NCBI RefSeq assembly: GCF_000196255.1
Contig: NC_006370.1
Span: forward strand, 1,394,187-1,458,186
Reading direction: 5' to 3'
Length of the DNA stretch: 64,000 nucleotides
DNA from: Photobacterium profundum SS9
GTDB lineage: Bacteria > Pseudomonadota > Gammaproteobacteria > Enterobacterales > Vibrionaceae
Position 1 is the first letter of the stretch. Each line of letters starts with the position of its first letter. The position numbers were made by a program, and so were the translations under genes. The notes under the pieces were generated by a model. It ran no database searches and had not been told where the DNA came from. It saw nothing but the letters and a program-made list of their open reading frames with translations. This document shows, one piece after another, positions 61,943 through 64,000 of this stretch.

Positions 61943-62524
61943 ATGAGCATTATGTATATTTTTGGTTATGGCAGTTTGATTAACAATCATTCACGTCAAT
62001 TAACGGGTCAAACGGGTAAAGCGATTCCTGCGGTGATACAGGGTTTACAGCGTTATTGGGGAAAAGTTGATGGTAGCTATAAAATAGCGCCGCTAGTGGC
62101 AAGAATTGGCGAAGGGCACTGTAATGGCGTGTTAGTTGTTGTTGATGACATTAGTTTGCAAGAATTTGATCGTAGAGAAAAAGGCTATCACCGTGTGCGT
62201 GTAAACCTTGATAGCATTGTATGTGTTAGTGATGAATGTATCTTGGAAGAAGGTGAAACCGTTTGGGTGTACGTTAAAGACAAGACTGAAGTGCCTTGCA
62301 AGCATCAACCGATTGTACAGACTTATGTTGATACAGTATTGGCTGGCTGCTTATCGATTTCGGAGTCGTTTGCTAAAACATTTGTGGAAACAACTCATGG
62401 CTGGCATCATCCGTTGGAAAATGATCGCCATAACCCTAAATACGGTAATTTAGCTGGGGTGCTTGATGAGCATTTATACACGATAGACAGATTGATTGAA
62501 CAAGTTAGACTGCCGTTAAAGTAG
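61943..62524 (+). CDS. Gamma-glutamylcyclotransferase-like protein
   Basis: 193 residues. MYIFGYGSLINNHSRQLTG with the YGSL substrate loop and FDRREKGYHRVRV with the catalytic-type Glu of the GGCT/AIG2 fold. It starts 19 bases after pxpC. Cyclotransferases release 5-oxoproline, which PxpABC then opens to glutamate. The start could be ATG 61943 or the ATG three codons later (61952), which is better spaced from AGGA. Confidence 0.85.
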   Translation: MSIMYIFGYGSLINNHSRQLTGQTGKAIPAVIQGLQRYWGKVDGSYKIAPLVARIGEGHCNGVLVVVDDISLQEFDRREKGYHRVRVNLDSIVCVSDECILEEGETVWVYVKDKTEVPCKHQPIVQTYVDTVLAGCLSISESFAKTFVETTHGWHHPLENDRHNPKYGNLAGVLDEHLYTIDRLIEQVRLPLK

Positions 62525-62582
62525 AGCGTCATAATTTCTTAATGTAGTAACACCTTAATTTAGTACATAGTGTAGAGAGTAA

Positions 62583-62834
62583 ATGGCAAAGCCGAACAAA
62601 AAAGGTCCAACCAAAACCGTCGATGTATTGTGTGCTGGCTGTAAAACACAATTATTTAAATACCGTAAAGGCGGGAAAGGCGCATTAGTGAAATGTTTTA
62701 AAGAACGTATAACGAAAGATTTTACGAATGAACCGTGTATTTGTCCTCAGTGTAAGGTGCAATTTGCCCGTGATACCTTAGTACGAGGAACGCCTGCATA
62801 TAAAATGATTGGTGGTAAAGTAACCGCCAAATAA
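62583..62834 (+). CDS. Zinc-ribbon-like conserved hypothetical protein
   Basis: 83 residues. CAGC near residue 17-20 and CICPQC near 52-57 suggest one four- or five-Cys zinc site. Basic N- and C-termini (MAKPNKKGPTKT; GGKVTAK). No assigned function. It lies 58 bases after the cyclotransferase-like gene and may be in the pxp operon. Confidence 0.7.
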   Translation: MAKPNKKGPTKTVDVLCAGCKTQLFKYRKGGKGALVKCFKERITKDFTNEPCICPQCKVQFARDTLVRGTPAYKMIGGKVTAK

Positions 62835-62837
62835 CGT

Positions 62838-62891
62838 ATATACCCCAATAAATTCTCGTTGAAACGAGCATCTTGAGGTGACTTAGGTATA
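62838..62891 (-). repeat. End fragment of the subfamily-1 palindromic repeat
   Basis: Contains AAATTCTCGTTGAAACGAGC and ATCTTGAGGTGACTTAGGTATA, matching one end of copies A and B. The rest of the element is absent. Confidence 0.7.
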
Positions 62892-62955
62892 GCTGTTAAA
62901 ACCGATGTTAATAGGGCGATTTTATTTTTGTTGTGTAGAGTGGCATTTCTAAAGA

Positions 62956-63720
62956 TTATTGTGCTTGTGGTATGAAGGGATTAGAGACAACCTTCACCGG
63001 TGGGCAGACTACTTTCTTTGAATTTAATGTCGTTTTTAAGTCGAGAATTTTGCGCTTATATGTACCGAGTACCAGCTGATAATCTAAATCTGGTGCAAAC
63101 CATAGGTATAGTTTTCGGTCACTTTTTCTGGTTTGCTCAACCCGAATTGTTTTCAGCTTTCCAAAGTTCGTATTGATCGTTTCTTGTCCTTTTACTTCAA
63201 AATAATAATGATTTACTTCATCGGCATCTTGTAATAAAAAATCAAATTTCTTCTCGCCATTGATAACATTTAAACGCATTTGACTAGCCAGTGCATCAGC
63301 ATCCAGTAGTGGCATTGAATCGTCTGAAAATGTCATTATTTTACCGTTAGAATCTACAGATGATTTGCTGGCATTATCGCTAAATTTAGCCGTGAACTTT
63401 CCAGAAATAAGACCTTTTACGTCCCGATCAAATGATAGAGAAATAAAGCTATTTTTTTCTGAAGACCATTTGTAAGATGAATGCTGTTTCAGAGATGACT
63501 TTGTTACTAATACATCTATATTGCTATAGGTATAAACATTGACGTTGTTATTTTGCCAATTGATTTGTCGTTCAAACGTGCCGATTTTGACACCATGAAA
63601 AAAAACGTTATACGTCAGTATTTTTTTACATTGGTGATATTTTTTAGGCAGTTCCGTAGCAGGTAGTAATGATGAAAAGCTCATCAGTATAGCTGTTATA
63701 GTTAAGTAAACGCTTTTCAT
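62956..63720 (-). CDS. Secreted DUF3108-family protein
   Basis: About 254 residues from ATG 63720 (MKSVYLTIT), which has GGGAGG upstream; the frame is open nine codons earlier. Signal peptide to about residue 21 (LLPATE). The body has the DUF3108 pattern of beta strands (LTYNVFFHGVKIGTFERQI; YSNIDVLVTKSSLKQHSSYKW; LWFAPDLDYQLVLGTYKR). Family members are periplasmic; function unknown. No link to neighbours. Confidence 0.8.
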   Translation of the reverse strand: MKSVYLTITAILMSFSSLLPATELPKKYHQCKKILTYNVFFHGVKIGTFERQINWQNNNVNVYTYSNIDVLVTKSSLKQHSSYKWSSEKNSFISLSFDRDVKGLISGKFTAKFSDNASKSSVDSNGKIMTFSDDSMPLLDADALASQMRLNVINGEKKFDFLLQDADEVNHYYFEVKGQETINTNFGKLKTIRVEQTRKSDRKLYLWFAPDLDYQLVLGTYKRKILDLKTTLNSKKVVCPPVKVVSNPFIPQAQ

Positions 63721-63903
63721 ACTGCCTCCCGTTTGTTGATATTCCAATTAAGAATAACCCATCATAGTAAAACGTTAGCATTTAGTGCGGGTTATCGCAA
63801 AATCGGATTGGGTATAAAACGTCGTTATACTCGCTGATAAAGAATCCCATAGCGTATTGTTCGTGAATAGTCAGAAATAGTGCGTAGTGTGTAGAGATAA
63901 AAC

Positions 63904-63926
63904 AACGGCCCATAAAGTGAGCCGTT
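63904..63926 (-). terminator. Terminator for the gene at the right edge
   Basis: On the minus strand AACGGC and GCCGTT pair over an 11-nt loop, followed by GTTTTAT, 12 bases after the stop codon at 63938. Confidence 0.6.
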
Positions 63927-63937
63927 ATTATGCTTAT

Positions 63938-64000
63938 TTATTTCAGCATTCGCTTGAGGATTTTTCCTGTTGCAGTCATAGGCAACGATTCTAATATTTC
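63938..64000 (-). CDS. C-terminal end of an AMP-forming acyl-CoA synthetase, cut by the window edge
   Basis: The last 20 codons read LESLPMTATGKILKRMLK and stop at 63938. The (L/I)P-x-T-x-(T/S)GK-(I/V)-x-(R/K) signature with the catalytic Lys is specific to the end of AMP-binding (ANL) enzymes. Substrate not determinable from this piece. Confidence 0.85.
   Translation of the reverse strand, partial: EILESLPMTATGKILKRMLK

Noticed and set aside
1..64000. CRISPR array
   Set aside because: No regularly spaced direct repeats of 24-40 bp with unique spacers. The only tandem repeat is the 170-bp tRNA-derived pair, and no cas genes are visible.

Overview
The window looks like chromosomal DNA of a marine gammaproteobacterium of the Vibrionaceae, most likely Photobacterium. 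The reasons are A+T-rich coding style, a complete nrf nitrite-ammonification set, a chitin/amino-sugar module, Vibrionaceae-type families such as DUF3541, and many copies of long palindromic intergenic repeats. The genus is an inference from gene content.

Layout. 0-12 kb: tail of an Hpt phosphotransfer protein, a C69 dipeptidase, a stand-alone second EF-G, a RIO1-type kinase, an S4 RNA-binding protein, an M15 peptidase, an XRE regulator, an aldo/keto reductase, the three-domain rhodanese YnjE, and a trhO gene broken by a frameshift near its 3' end. 12-24 kb: a multidomain lysozyme-inhibitor-like protein, a MobB-NUDIX fusion, two nuclease-fold proteins, prpC, alkB, a DUF3541 protein and the complete AmmeMemoRadiSam trio. 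24-28.4 kb: a glutaredoxin, a chemoreceptor and a decayed stretch with a yqeC remnant. 28.4-38.2 kb: yiiM and the nrf genes (nrfG; nrfA; nrfBCD; nrfE-dsbE-nrfF), with FNR- and NarP/NarL-like sites between nrfA and nrfB. 38-42.5 kb: a secreted alkyl sulfatase, ppiB, an Asn-rich secreted protein interrupted by a stop codon, and a small membrane protein.

42.6-54.5 kb is the most coherent functional block: a secreted GH20 hexosaminidase, an intact IS1595-family element with an 8-bp target duplication, a D-serine-dehydratase-like PLP enzyme, an RpiR regulator, a D-aminoacylase, RidA, a sodium:solute symporter, KdgK and KDPG aldolase. Together they fit oxidative chitin catabolism: N-acetylglucosaminate is released outside the cytoplasm, imported, deacetylated, deaminated to 2-keto-3-deoxygluconate, phosphorylated, and cleaved to pyruvate and glyceraldehyde 3-phosphate. 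An exact 18-bp motif shared by the hexosaminidase promoter and the dehydratase/rpiR promoter region ties the two halves together. A candidate small RNA lies antisense just upstream of the symporter.

54.5-64 kb: a 5'-nucleotidase remnant, a duplicated scrap of the kdgK-kdgA junction, an alanine symporter, a tRNA cluster (Cys, Gly, Leu, Gly) followed by two tandem decayed tRNA-Gly copies, two small lipoproteins, the pxpABC 5-oxoprolinase operon with a gamma-glutamylcyclotransferase-like gene, a zinc-ribbon protein, a DUF3108 protein and the 3' end of an acyl-CoA synthetase.

The most unusual non-coding feature is a family of ~265-bp intergenic elements (four full copies, several fragments). Their terminal and internal arms change in a compensatory way between two subfamilies, which points to a selected secondary structure.
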